In this document: one piece after another, positions 11,241 through 21,545 of the stretch
Numbering within the stretch: position 1 is the first letter of the stretch
Layout of the letters: every line of letters begins with the position of its first letter
Origin: Megamerina dolium
Taxonomy: Eukaryota; Arthropoda; Insecta; Diptera; Megamerinidae
Assembly: GCA_963854835.1 (NCBI GenBank)
Contig: OY978525.1
Span: 21,483,253 to 21,547,252 of the forward strand
DNA: 64,000 bases
Reading direction: 5' to 3'
Notes under the pieces: model-generated
Told to the model about the DNA's origin: nothing
What the model saw: the letters and a program-made list of their open reading frames with translations, nothing else
Database searches by the model: none
Translations under genes and position numbers: made by a program

Positions 11241-11440
11241 CTACTTTTTGACTTTGGCATTGGCGATCATGGTTTTGAGCAATATTTCGGTCGATATTGC
11301 GGCGAGTTCACGTCGTATGTTCGCTTTTAGTTGAGCTAGAGTCCTTGGCTTATTGGCGTATACCTTGGACTTCAAATAACCGCACAAATACAAGTCTTGT
11401 GCCAGTCAAAATCGCCATTTTTCGATATTAATCGCCCGGG
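11241..11440 (-). pseudogene. Mariner (DD41D-like) transposase C-terminal fragment
   Basis: Minus-strand translation gives LYLCGYLKSKVYANKPRTL, AQLKANIRRELAAIS and a stop at 11241. This matches the C-terminus of the rosa copies, where GYAKDRVYADKPLTLEHLK is followed by NIRHVMAEI. Upstream, PRAINIEKWRF looks like decayed WPPRSCDLTPLDFF. Only the C-terminal ~65 residues remain. It lies inside the 412-bp repeat array. Confidence 0.8.
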
Positions 11441-11448
11441 GAGCAAAG

Positions 11449-11893
11449 TTAGTAAAGTAAAATATTACTCTTTTTTTGTACAAGAAATATTCCATGCATT
11501 CCTTTTTTCTCTTCAAATAGTCATTAGCTGATATTCAGGCCTATCATAAACAAATTTCCGCGTAAAATTCTTCACAATTCTCCTTTCGTTTACAGCGATC
11601 ACCCAACGGTACGAAATTATACGGGTGTTTATGTATTGTATTCACTGCGAATATATTTTTTGTTTCGTAAACCTTTTGTCAACCCGCAGGTAGAAAAAAA
11701 AAATTTTATAATTTGCTTAGTATCTTGGTTTAGCTGACCGTGGTTCAGAATTTATGCTGCTATTCGTCAGTAATAATTTTAACATCATAGTGAATGGTAA
11801 AACTTGTTATTAGTGCTCGACATTCTTTGTGCGTAAGAAGAAAGTTTTTTAAATCGAAATTAAAAATTAAATAATATTTGTAAGTGGATAATC
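11449..11893 (+). repeat. Degenerate fourth array unit with uninterrupted 5' flank
   Basis: 11449-11580 is the intact version of the sequence split by DINE copies B and C. 11600-11890 matches the 412-bp unit (ttatgtattgtattcactgc, gcaggtagaaaaaa, cgtcagtaataatttt) with an internal deletion of about 65 bases. This suggests the ancestral repeat unit was longer than 412 bases and included the upstream segment. Confidence 0.8.

Positions 11894-11977
<84 letters not shown>
11894..11977. repeat. Poly-A followed by (TA)n microsatellite
   Basis: An A-run of about 17 bases leads into about 65 bases of TA dinucleotides. No other content. Confidence 0.9.
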
Positions 11978-11979
<2 letters not shown>

Positions 11980-12227
11980 TTAATATATATATTTTATGAA
12001 ACTATGGGTATGGGAAATGGATAAAAATTTCTCATAACAATAAGAGGTTAAAATGATCTAATAGAATGTCCATAGAACAAGTTGACCCACTCTAATGAAC
12101 AAATGCAAAATAGTTACCCAAATTTTTATCTTTGTATATAGAACATTAAAACATTTTAACCTCTTATTGTTATCAGAAATTTTTATCCATTTTTTTTTTG
12201 TATAGTTTCATAAAATTTCATTAATAT
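11978..12227. mobile_element. Fold-back MITE-like palindrome 3
   Basis: The left arm at about 11978-12053 (attttatgaaactatgg, ggataaaaatttct, aacaataagaggttaaaatg) is the reverse complement of 12151-12227 (cattttaacctcttattgtt, agaaatttttatcc, tagtttcataaaat), with small gaps. The loop is about 97 bases. There is no ORF. The arms differ from palindromes 1 and 2 and from the Harbinger-like MITE. Confidence 0.8.
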
Positions 12228-12397
12228 GGGTTTCCAATGGTCAAATAATTTTTAAAAAATCCCTCTTATAATCTTACTAAAGTTGAACAATTATCTACTT
12301 TTCTGACTTACACAAATCCAAATACCATAAACCAGATTCTGAGCTTTTAGGAATATGATCCTAAAATGATTTTGTAATTCAAGACTCATACATATAA

Positions 12398-12664
12398 GGA
12401 TCAAAAAATGGGAATAGTACAGGGGATTCGGTAACCATTTATACAACAACTACAACAAATGATAATGGTAATGTTAGTGGCAGCGTCGGCAATATAAGCA
12501 CTGGTGGTCCATTACAGGAAATCATCGTAAATCCTACCTCAATGGTGGGTTGGCGTTTAAGTGCCAATGGTTCACTAATACCACCGCATGATCTATTAAC
12601 TGGCGGTTGAATGTTTATTTCAATATCTGGAAGCTGACGAAAGTGATCCAGAAGATTATGCGCG
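12398..12664 (+). CDS. Upstream exon of Q-rich gene, with an apparent frameshift
   Basis: One frame is open from after TAA at 12395 and reads VTIYTTTTNDNGNVSG, then EIIVNPTSMVGWRLSANGSL and PPHDLL, to a TGA at 12608. A second frame, shifted by one, takes over near 12598 and reads LAVECLFQYLEADESDPEDY, ending in a good splice donor (gcgcg|gtatat) at 12664/12665. Joining to 12972 keeps frame: GCG CG + T CTT TTA AAA ATG gives ARLLKM. The change of frame between HDLL and AVECL implies a one-base insertion or two-base deletion, a sequence error, or an unseen tiny intron. No ATG starts the exon, so earlier exons are expected; an acceptor is possible at about 12421. The ECLFQYLEADESDPEDYARL stretch looks helical. 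I do not recognise the family. Confidence 0.65.
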
Positions 12665-12971
12665 GTATATATACAAACGTCCTCTATATGTATAATTTTC
12701 TGTTTGTCTTAAGTTTTGCCTTTGTTCGTTCCTTCGTTCCTTATGATTGCTGATCTTTTTCTTTTGACTGCTTGCTCGTCTACATTTTGATTACATTTGT
12801 TTTGTTGTTGTTTTTCATTTCAACATTATTGCCGTCCATTGTATCCATATGATTGAGATGGCTGCCTTTTTAATTTTTATTTATAACTTTTTTGATATTT
12901 TTAACAATTTTAATCTTCACATACATCTAATGACATTCATTACCTTTTATCCCTTTATTTTCAAATTATAG
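12665..12971 (+). other. Predicted 307-bp phase-2 intron
   Basis: It begins gtatat and ends ttttcaaattatag, after a T-rich stretch. Removing it joins the frame ending EDYAR to LLKMDAIRC. The size and AT-richness are ordinary for a fly intron. The presence of an intron argues against a retrocopy. Confidence 0.7.
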
Positions 12972-14031
12972 TCTTTTAAAAATGGATGCCATTCGTTGTA
13001 ATACAGCGTCAGTTGCCCAGGATTTTCGTAAGTCGGGGGGCGTGCAAGAGTTAAGAATTCCAGCCAATCAACTCTTGTTTAAAAATAAACTGCCTTCACA
13101 ATGGACAACATTGGAAGCTGCTACGCTATTACTTAGTTTAAGCAGAGAGTTTAAGCAGAGAAAGACGATGACGGCATTTCTAAGTACAAATTTTGGTTTG
13201 CAAGAAAAAAATATTTTTGGTACTGCTGTGGAAACAACAGCGCGGGCAGCAGCAACACCATCAACACCATCACTAGCAACAACAGAAGAAATAGCAAACG
13301 AACTTATTAGGGCGTGCAGCAGTAACAATCGAAATGGTAAACGTAAATATCAGCAACATCATATTGATAATGATGAAAAAGAAAATAATGAGCAGCTTCT
13401 TAAAGCGCCTCATCGTCTTGATCTGCAGCATCCCAATCATCGTCAGCACCTGAATGATCGAGATAACAACGAGAATACAGATGAAAAAACAGTCCTAATT
13501 GATATGGAATATCAGAATATCAATAAAATTGATACACAATTTCAGAATTATTTTGAAGATATTGAAGACAACACTGAGATATCACCACTAATGTTTGTTA
13601 GTGCCGAGTATGGGGACGCAGCACAGCAACAAGAGCAGCAGCAGCAGCAGCTGCAGCTTCTGATGCAACAACAGGTATCATCGCCGCCAAAGAAGCAGCG
13701 CGTGCTAAGTGAAACCGAAGAGTGTATTGAGTATCTGAAAAATAAAGAAGATATTACATTAATAATATTGCCAAAGAAGTCAAAATCGTCGAAACAACAA
13801 AAACGAGCGACAACGATTGTCAGCCCAAATAGCAGTTGCGCTAAACAACAGCATCAACCACTATTGAAGCCGCATACCAAGCAGACTCCAAAGAAACCTC
13901 TGCAACATGTTGCTAATGGTGATTTGACATTTTTGCCTCTATTAGCGGATGTAGCCAGTCAGCAACAGTATTTACCAACACCACTGGATTTGAGCAAATC
14001 CACGGCAACAGAACGAGAGACAGTTATTTAA
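12972..14031 (+). CDS. Terminal exon of a Q-rich putative nuclear protein with a CtBP-type motif
   Basis: The exon encodes LLK followed by 349 residues from M at 12982 to TAA at 14029-14031. The first ~70 residues are ordinary and probably folded (QELRIPANQLLFKNKLPSQW, TTLEAATLLLSLSREFKQRK). The rest is low complexity: Ala/Thr/Ser-rich, then charged, then a Q-rich run (about residues 215-235). Two basic patches, PPKKQR and KKSKSSKQQKR, look like nuclear localisation signals. Near the C-terminus TPLDLSKS matches the PxDLS motif bound by the corepressor CtBP. I infer a nuclear regulatory protein. The ATG at 12982 need not be the true start, because the frame continues upstream through the splice site. 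Codon use and reading-frame length distinguish it from the surrounding debris. The gene is not recognised. Confidence 0.75.
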
Positions 14032-14046
14032 AATAATGATCATATG

Positions 14047-14052
14047 AATAAA
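14047..14052 (+). terminator. Candidate polyadenylation signal
   Basis: AATAAA lies 16 bases after the stop codon of the Q-rich gene. A DINE-like element begins about 50 bases further on, so either the 3' UTR is very short or the transcript reads into the repeat. Confidence 0.45.
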
Positions 14053-14100
14053 ATACATACAACATCAACAATGGTGATGCCAACAACAACTGTACCTATA

Positions 14101-15205
14101 AAAATCTCCTTACAGTCGGCTGGGGCCGACCAAATTATACCCTGCATATGTAGATATATATATATATAAAAAGTTTACTCGAAAGTTCGAAAGTTCTTTT
14201 ATTTCCACTTTTTGAAAATCAATTTTCGCATATACTACTAATTTACACCCGAAATATGGTTGACTTTGACGAAGTACTTTGTATGTTATGAGAGTTCTAA
14301 AGGGATAATTTAAAGGAGGTTTTTAAGATAATTCCGAGACTTAGTATGGGAGCTATATAAAAAGTTGGTGTGGCTTAACTCTTTCTTGTAAATCCAATTA
14401 ATTTTTCAATATTAATCCACACCTTAAATTTGTTTGTCCTACGTTGAATAGTTCGTAAGTTATAGTGGTTTAAATCTGGCAGAAAATCAGTGTGCCACGC
14501 CCACTCCTTCATGGGTCTCCCATACAAAGTCGAGGGAATTAAACTAAAATTTTAAGCTCCATAACTTACAAACCATTTAGTGTAGGACAACGAGATTTAA
14601 GGTTTGGATTAATATTGTACGAGCAACTAGGGTCACAGAAAATGGGCGCATCACGCCTACTGTTTATCGTAGCCCCCATACAAATTTTAAATTAAACAGC
14701 TGTAACTTCAGCAATCTTCTTTCTAGAATAACCATAATTGACACTTCAATTAATATCGTAGTCGGAAATAATCTGGCAAAAAACCAGCGTACCACGCCTA
14801 CTTCTTCTTGGGGCTACCATACAAAGTTGCGAAAATTTTAAAAAATTTAAACCGTTATAACTTACGAACTATTCAGCGTAGGACAACCAAATTTAAGGAG
14901 TGGATTGGAAGCCACGCCCACTTTTTATATAGCTTCCGTACAAAATCTCGGATTTATCTTAAACATTAAAAAACCCATAACTTACTAAATAATACGCCTA
15001 GGTCAACCCATTGCAACCTAGGTAGTTTAGTATTATAGGCAGAAATTATTCCTCAAAAATTGGTGAGGTAGCCTGGTTCTTAATGTAGGTGCTATACAAA
15101 GTAGTGGAAGAAAAGGATGGATATACGAGCAAACTTTTTATATATACCTCTACATATGCAGGGTATAATTTGGTCGGCCCCAGCCGACTGTAAGGCCATT
15201 TTTTT
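14101..15205. mobile_element. Chimeric inverted DINE-like element, copy D
   Basis: 14101-14476 is a right half in minus orientation, beginning aaatctccttacagtcggct. From about 14477 the internal units run in plus orientation to a second right end (gtcggccccagccgactgta) at about 15195. Neither left-end palindrome nor GTCY core is present, so the element has two right ends facing outward. The plus-strand half has the variant 3' region (ggatggatatacgagcaaac) seen in copies E and K. The minus half has the variant of B, C, H, I and J. Confidence 0.8.
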
Positions 15206-15507
15206 TTATTGAATTTAGTTTAAATTAAAATATACATACATATTTCTGAATATTAATTGACAATAAAATGCAATAGTTTAAAGAAAAATTTTAATTCAAT
15301 TGTGTTCTTTATTATTACGTACGTTGATTCTAATGAGAAGAAAGTCTAGTGGGAAATTTTACATTAAGTCTTACATTGATCATTGACTCACCACAGCTGT
15401 TGGAAGAGATGTACACAGTAAAATTTCTAAATTCATGCAATACGATCGTAGCACAACTTCTCAACATCCACTTTGAGATGTGGATTTTTTCAATGTGGAA
15501 AAAAAAT
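15206..15507. other. AT-rich spacer without recognised features
   Basis: No gene or repeat is supported. Two short ORFs at 15349-15712 overlap DINE ends and have no recognised motif. Confidence 0.5.
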
Positions 15508-15555
15508 TACCTTACAATCGGCTGGGGACGACCAAATTATACCATGCATATCCGC
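15508..15555 (-). mobile_element. DINE-like right-end fragment
   Basis: The stretch accttacaatcggctgggga, then cgaccaaattataccatgca, is a slightly mutated right end in minus orientation. It is cut off after about 48 bases and followed by a triplicated ccgcatat. Confidence 0.75.
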
Positions 15556-15574
15556 ATATCCGCATATTCATATT

Positions 15575-16405
15575 TATACCCCGCATAATGTAATATGCAA
15601 GGTATATTCATTTCGGTTAGATATTTGTAATCACTTGAAGGATCGCTTAAAATTTCGATTTAACGATGTCCGTCCATCCGTCTGTTTGTCATCTGGCTGG
15701 TTCGCACGATAACTTGAGTATATTGAGCTATTTTGACGAAATTTGTCATAAGTACGCTATGATCCAAGTGAACGGCGGGGATTGATATTGGGCATGATCG
15801 ATAAAAAGTCGCGCCCACACCAAGCACTCAAAGCGACTAACATCGGAATTTTCAAAATTTTTAACTTACTATAACTCACTTAATATACAATCTGGGACAA
15901 CAATCTTTGGCACATTGAGTTATATTATACCATTACATAACCCTGCCAAAAATGGGTGATCCACGCCACTTCCACTTCTTAATGGGACTACCACAAAGTC
16001 GCGAAAATTAAAAAAAATTTTAACCGCTATAACTTACGAACTATTCAGCGTAGGACAACCAAATTTAAGATTTACAAGAAAGAGGTAAGACACTCCCACT
16101 TTTTATATAGCTCCCATACTAAGCCTCGGAATTATCTTAAAAACCTCCTTTAAATTATCCCTTTTAGAACTCTGATAACATACAAAGTACTTCGTCAAAG
16201 TCAACCATATTTCGGATGTAGATTAGTCTTATATGCAAATTGTTTCTCAAGTAGGCGAGCCATGCCTACTTCTTAAGGTAGCTCCCATATAAAGTAGTGG
16301 AAATATGAGAAAGAAAGATGGAATTCGAGCAAACTTTTTATATATATATCTACATATGCAAGGTATAATTTGGTCTGTCTCAGCCGACTCTAAGCTAATT
16401 TTTTC
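15575..16405 (+). mobile_element. DINE-like element, copy E
   Basis: The left end tataccccgcataatgtaat and the GTCC/GTCT core (short here) are followed by fewer internal units than in B or C. The right end is tacatatgcaaggtataatt, then a mutated hairpin (ctgtctcagccgactctaag). It is more diverged than copies B, C, H and I. Confidence 0.8.
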
Positions 16406-16787
16406 CATTTCTAACAGGGAAACCCACTAAATAATGGTATAGTTCTCAGAAACCGTCCCTGAAAGCGTAAAATATTGTATACGACCGACCACATTTAATT
16501 TTTCTACCTAACTTTTTTTCGGAACATGATGATAGAGGTATCCAGACTTTAGTTAAATGGTCTGGTTAGGTTTTCGCAAGGCAACATGGGTAACTGCTTC
16601 AACCAGGCAAAGCCAGCGCAATCCTTGTTGAACTCGTCGCAAGTCAACTCACTCGTCATCATGTAGTTTGTCCTGCTTACTATGTGATGTCTTCATTCTA
16701 AATGGGGGTCCTCCTTGTGACAATCTTCATTTTAATGGGGAGTCTCCAAGCGGCGACCACCGGGCAACGTCGTTCCGGCTAAAATGA
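16406..16787. other. Unassigned GC-richer stretch upstream of LINE remnant
   Basis: This 380-base interval is less AT-rich than the flanks and has two similar segments (gatgtcttcattctaaatgg and gacaatcttcattttaatgg, each followed by gg-g-gtc-tcc). It could be leader sequence of another retrotransposon. No ORF or family is recognised. Confidence 0.35.
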
Positions 16788-18652
16788 GTGACATCTACTA
16801 TAGTTGCCACGTGGAGAGGCACGAAATAGGATGTGGATTTCTGGACAGTAAAAGACTTTGACACCTGGTCTCACAGTTCACGTCTGTGAACGAACAGCTG
16901 GCCACAATCCGCATCAAGGCAAAATTCTATAACATCAGCTTAATCTGTGCCCACGCTCTGATATATGAGAAGAACGATGCGACCAAAGAGAGCTTTTTTC
17001 AGCGCCCCGACTTATGACTGCTGTCCCCGCCACGACATCAAAATTGTCCTTGGCGATTTCAATACCAGGGTGGGTAAGGAGGGTACCTTTGGTCCTACTG
17101 TCGGAAAATTCAGCATGCACCAGAACATCTCCGATAACGGAATAAGGCTGATCTACTTCGCCGTAGCACGAAACATGGTCATTGGTAGTACTAGATTCCA
17201 GCATCCCTAAATCCACAAAGCGACATGGTTCTCTTCATCGAACGAGAAACCAAATTGATCACGTGGTGATTGACGGAAGGCTTGCTTTCAGTGTGATGGA
17301 CATGAAATCGATCCGTGTTGCCAACATAAACTCGGATCACTACCTTGTTGCAGCTAAAGTGCGCACACGTTTATGTGCCGCAAATAAAAAGAGAAGTCCC
17401 ACACAGAGAAAGCTCGACGTCAGTAATCTGCGATCACCAGAGACAGCAGATGCTTTTGCTACTCTGCTCTCGGATCTGCTTAGGCACAACACTTCCCAAC
17501 TTGATGATACACGCGTACGGTGGGCACACATATCCCACTCCATGACTGCTGCTGCCGAAGAGGTAATCGGTTACTACCGTCCTCTGAGGAACGAGTGGTA
17601 TGATCAGGAGTGTCGCGACACTACCGCAGAGGAAGACGCCACCTACAGTAAAACCCTGCTTGCAGGCACAACGAGAGCTGTTAAGGAGCGGTACAGAGAG
17701 AAAAGGAGTGTGGAGAGATGATTTTTCAGGCGCAAGAAAAGAGAACAAGAAAGTCGCGAGAGTGAGGAGATAGATATGTGTACCGACAAGAATGAGACTC
17801 GAAAGTTCTTCGAAAAGATCAAGCGCCTAAGTGAAGGTTTAAATCCCGGAGCCTCTTCTTGTTGTGATAGATATGGGAATCTGGTTACAGATGTCCAGAG
17901 TGTACTGAGCCTATGGAGGAAACACTTCTCCACGTTACTAATTGGCGATGCTACGAACAATTCCGCCAGTGTAGAAGATTGCCCGAACACCGCAATTACG
18001 GATGATGCTGTTGACGTTTCACCAGCCGACCATGGCGAGGTTAAAACAGCCATAATGCCACTGCAGAACAACAAAGCAGCAGGTGCAGATGGCCTGTCTG
18101 CCGAGTTGTTTAAGACCGACAGCGATGAACTACTCACCTGCATGCGCCAGCTCATAAGCAGAATATGGTCGGACGAAAGCATACCCGATGATTCGACTCT
18201 CAGTGTTCTCTGTCTCAGACATAAGAAAGGAGACCCCAGAATTTGCTCCAACTACCGTGGCATAAGTCTCCTGAGCATCGCATACAAGGTCTTCTCGTGC
18301 GAATTGTGTGAAAGATTGAAGCCTAGGCTCAGTAATCTGATTGGACCTTATCAGTGTGGCTTCAGACCGAATAAATCTACCATCGATCAAATTTTCACAC
18401 TACGCCAAATCCCGGAAAAAGACTCAAGAAAAACAGAGCAACACACATCACCTATTAGTCGATCATAAAGCCGCTTTCGACAGTCCGATAAGGGATTACC
18501 TCTATACAACTATGTCTGAATTTGGTAAACCTGCAAAACTCATTCGACTTTGCAGAATGACAGTGCTTAACTCTCGTTGTGCAATGAAAATTGGGAAGGA
18601 CCTCTTCCCTCCATTAATACCAAACAAGGTTTCAGTCATGGTGATTCGAAAA
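16788..18652 (+). pseudogene. Decayed second copy of the 1-1856 LINE (endonuclease-RT)
   Basis: Similarity starts within the endonuclease (DIYYSC) and ends in the RT domain near GFSHGDS, so both ends are missing. Recognisable blocks include KIVLGDFNTRVG, NQIDHVVIDGR, SDHYLVAAKVRTRLC, NNKAAGADGLSAEL, KKGDPRICSNYRGISLL and CGFRPNKSTIDQ. Damage includes a stop after SKRL, a frameshift near 17010, a CGA/CGT-to-TGA-type stop at 17719-17721, and a frameshift near 18410 after FTLRQ. 17182-17721 and 17776-18468 are in the same frame. The copy is inactive. Confidence 0.9.
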
Positions 18653-20989
18653 TTAACCCCATAGTTGCACAACAACGTGAGATATATGACCACTTGTCAT
18701 TAATATTTCCTTTCAAATATATTTGCCCTCTATCTCGACCCATTAAGAGCTATCGTCTACAAAATTATTGCTTTGTCAATTTAATAAAAACGGGAAAAAC
18801 ACAGATAAGAAGTATAGATATTTAAAATCGTTTTGTGTTTAAATCCCTGCGGAGGTTTAGTTTCGTGAATTATTACTGAACCCCCATATTAAAGCGAAGT
18901 TTATAAGCTTAATGGGAAAATAAGCACTTTAAAAGGCTTATGAGAGTGAAAAAGTGGCTCGATGTGCTCTACGGCTACACAGTATATGAAGCAAATTGTT
19001 TTCGAGAACTCGCGACTGCAAAATTAAAAATCAAAGGGAATTCTACATTTTTTAAAACTGTACTTTACAATTTCTTTCGATTAGTTCTTCATGTAAAATG
19101 GCCAAATTGTTTGTTTGGTTTATATTTAATTGATCATTTTGAAGTAATTTTATTTATTTATTTACACTGTATACACATTTCAAAGTAACAATACTTAAAT
19201 TATCATTTGTACATTTTTAATTATTTTCATAATAATAATTTTTATGTTTAAATAAATACAACCAAATATATACAATATATGCGAAAGTATATGTTTGTAC
19301 ATGAATATGAATACATATACATATAAAAAAATATATTTTAAAAGTTTGTGTTCACGCATTTACCACAAAACAATTAACACACATTTTACGAATATTTATT
19401 CACATAGAGCGATGTTTATGTAGGCATAACTGAGTGAGAGTACCAGATGACTTGGTGGAAATTTGTACATAAAAGTTGGAATGTATTTACATGATTACTT
19501 TTCAACTTTTATTGTAAATGCATTGTTTTCATAAAATATATTCACATACAAGTGTGGTTAGTTGAACTTAATTCAAATGTGGTTGGCGATTAAATGTATA
19601 ATAAAATTGCCAGATTTCATACGAGTAAAATTCCGGAGTAAATAAATTATTGAAATAAGATTACTCTTTAAGTTTCCATATAATAACATATTAAAGAAGT
19701 TCAACATTGTTTCCTAAGTGTAAAGATGAGACCATTCAATTAAAATGGATTATAATCCCCTTTGGTAGTCTACACCTACATATTTAATTCGAGAATATAT
19801 AGAAAGACCTCCTTATAGAAAAAGAATTGTTCATTACTTGACTGGCCATAGAGGGAAATTTATAAAATTATTTTGACCTCACTATATTCAAGGTTCAACC
19901 ATCGACCTCATTTGTTATGACAATAAATTATTTCTGTAAGTAATGATTCAGAAAATGTCGTAAAATTTAAATTTGAAAATATTTTATTATTATTACTCTT
20001 ACCATACATATACGTCATCTCTGCTTATGAATATTACGAATGGAAGCACGAACCCAATATACCATTGACTCTTTGAGTGTAGGATATAGAAATCACTAAA
20101 GCAATACGATTTATTGGCTCGAAAATGCTCATTAAAATTAGCATTACTAGTCGATGTCAAAGACAATTTTCAACAGTGTTCGATTTAATAGTGTTTTTAT
20201 TAGTGCTATATAGTATTTTCTCACATCACACATGCATGAAATTAATTTCACTATACTACATACGAGTATGGCTTAATTCTATAATTTTATATCATTGCTA
20301 TACACGTGTAATATGTATAAATGTCTATTTATGTATAAAACATATGAATATACATACTTTTATGGCTACAGATATGTATCTTTTAATTGCATATCATTTA
20401 AAATAAAAGAACAGAAAAAAATCAAATAAATGGATGTGGGATCCGACGGACGAGCAACCCGGAGCGGACATACTTATTAACATCAAATACAACCCTGACA
20501 CAACATTACACACAGCTAAGACGCAACACTGACACGAACGAACGACAAAGCGGAGAGTTGAGAAATTGCCTTCGCATCGCGTACATACAATGTAAAAACC
20601 GTATAAATTAATCTACATAAATTATTCTAGAAATTACTCTTTTCAATATTTTAATAAATTACCATAATTCTAATGTAAAATATAACGCGGAGTTTGAATT
20701 AGCAGAACGTGGATGAGAATTCCACATGGATGCATTTCAACACAATATTTTTCTTTCTTTTTTTACGCATTTTATTTTCAATTAAAATTCTTATTCACAT
20801 ACGTGCAGATATGAGTTTTAATATAACATGAGTTAAACACGTTTTCGACATAATAAAATTAACACATACATACATATGTCAAGACGCATCCATCCACATA
20901 TATTCGTACATGCTCATATATTGGATAATGACACGTACATACGTACGTCAATACAATATTATAAATATGATCATGGCGTATGATTTATA
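18653..20989. other. AT-rich intergenic or intronic DNA
   Basis: No recognisable gene or transposon is visible in about 2.3 kb. Short ORFs (18940-19188, 20125-20406) are hydrophobic, AT-driven frames without motifs. 20430-20600 is slightly less AT-rich but noncoding as far as I can see. Confidence 0.6.
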
Positions 20990-20991
20990 TA

Positions 20992-21046
<55 letters not shown>
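20990..21046. repeat. (TA)n microsatellite
   Basis: About 50 bases of TA dinucleotides. Confidence 0.9.
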
Positions 21047-21234
21047 CGACATCTTTTTTCCACTGGAAATCTTGACAGAACGTCACTATAATGTCTCCGC
21101 GGAACGAAATGAAACGCTCTACGCTTAAAAAACATTAAAAAATAATGCAAACTAATTTCCAAAGTCAATATTGTATAGTCCAAGGAGTGCGTTTATTGAA
21201 AAGACGTTTCTTTCATCTTTTTTGAAGAAAATTG

Positions 21235-21545
21235 AAGGTATGGACTTGGACGATCTTTGGTCCAAGCAGGATGGGGCGTCATGTCACACAACTCATGCCC
21301 CAATCGATGTCTTGGCGCCAAGTTTGGTAATCGCGTTATCAGCCGTCTCGACGATGCCAATTGGGCACCTCGGAGCTGCGATTTGACGTCGTTAGATATT
21401 TTTTGTGGTGTAATCCATTAAGGATTCAGGTCCTTAAGGTGAATACCGATCAAGCCATTCGTGAGATATAGCTAGAAACCGTTACCAAGGTTTGAAATAC
21501 TGGATTGACGGGATACGCTACTGCGAAGCCACATGAAAGAAACCG
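21235..21545 (+). pseudogene. Mariner DD41D-like transposase C-terminal remnant
   Basis: MDLDDLWSKQDGASCHTT carries the second catalytic Asp. After a frameshift, NRVISRLDDANWAPRSCDLT and SLDIFCG carry the third. The layout matches the rosa copies at 40.4 and 51.2 kb (QQDGATCHTT...WPPRSCDLTPLDFF), but the sequence is a different, older lineage. Several stops follow. The upstream half is missing. Confidence 0.8.

Noticed and set aside
13068..13328. 86-codon minus-strand frame
   Set aside because: It overlaps the better-supported terminal exon of the Q-rich gene on the plus strand.
17643..18251. 202-codon minus-strand frame
   Set aside because: It is the antisense shadow of the LINE remnant at 16788-18652.
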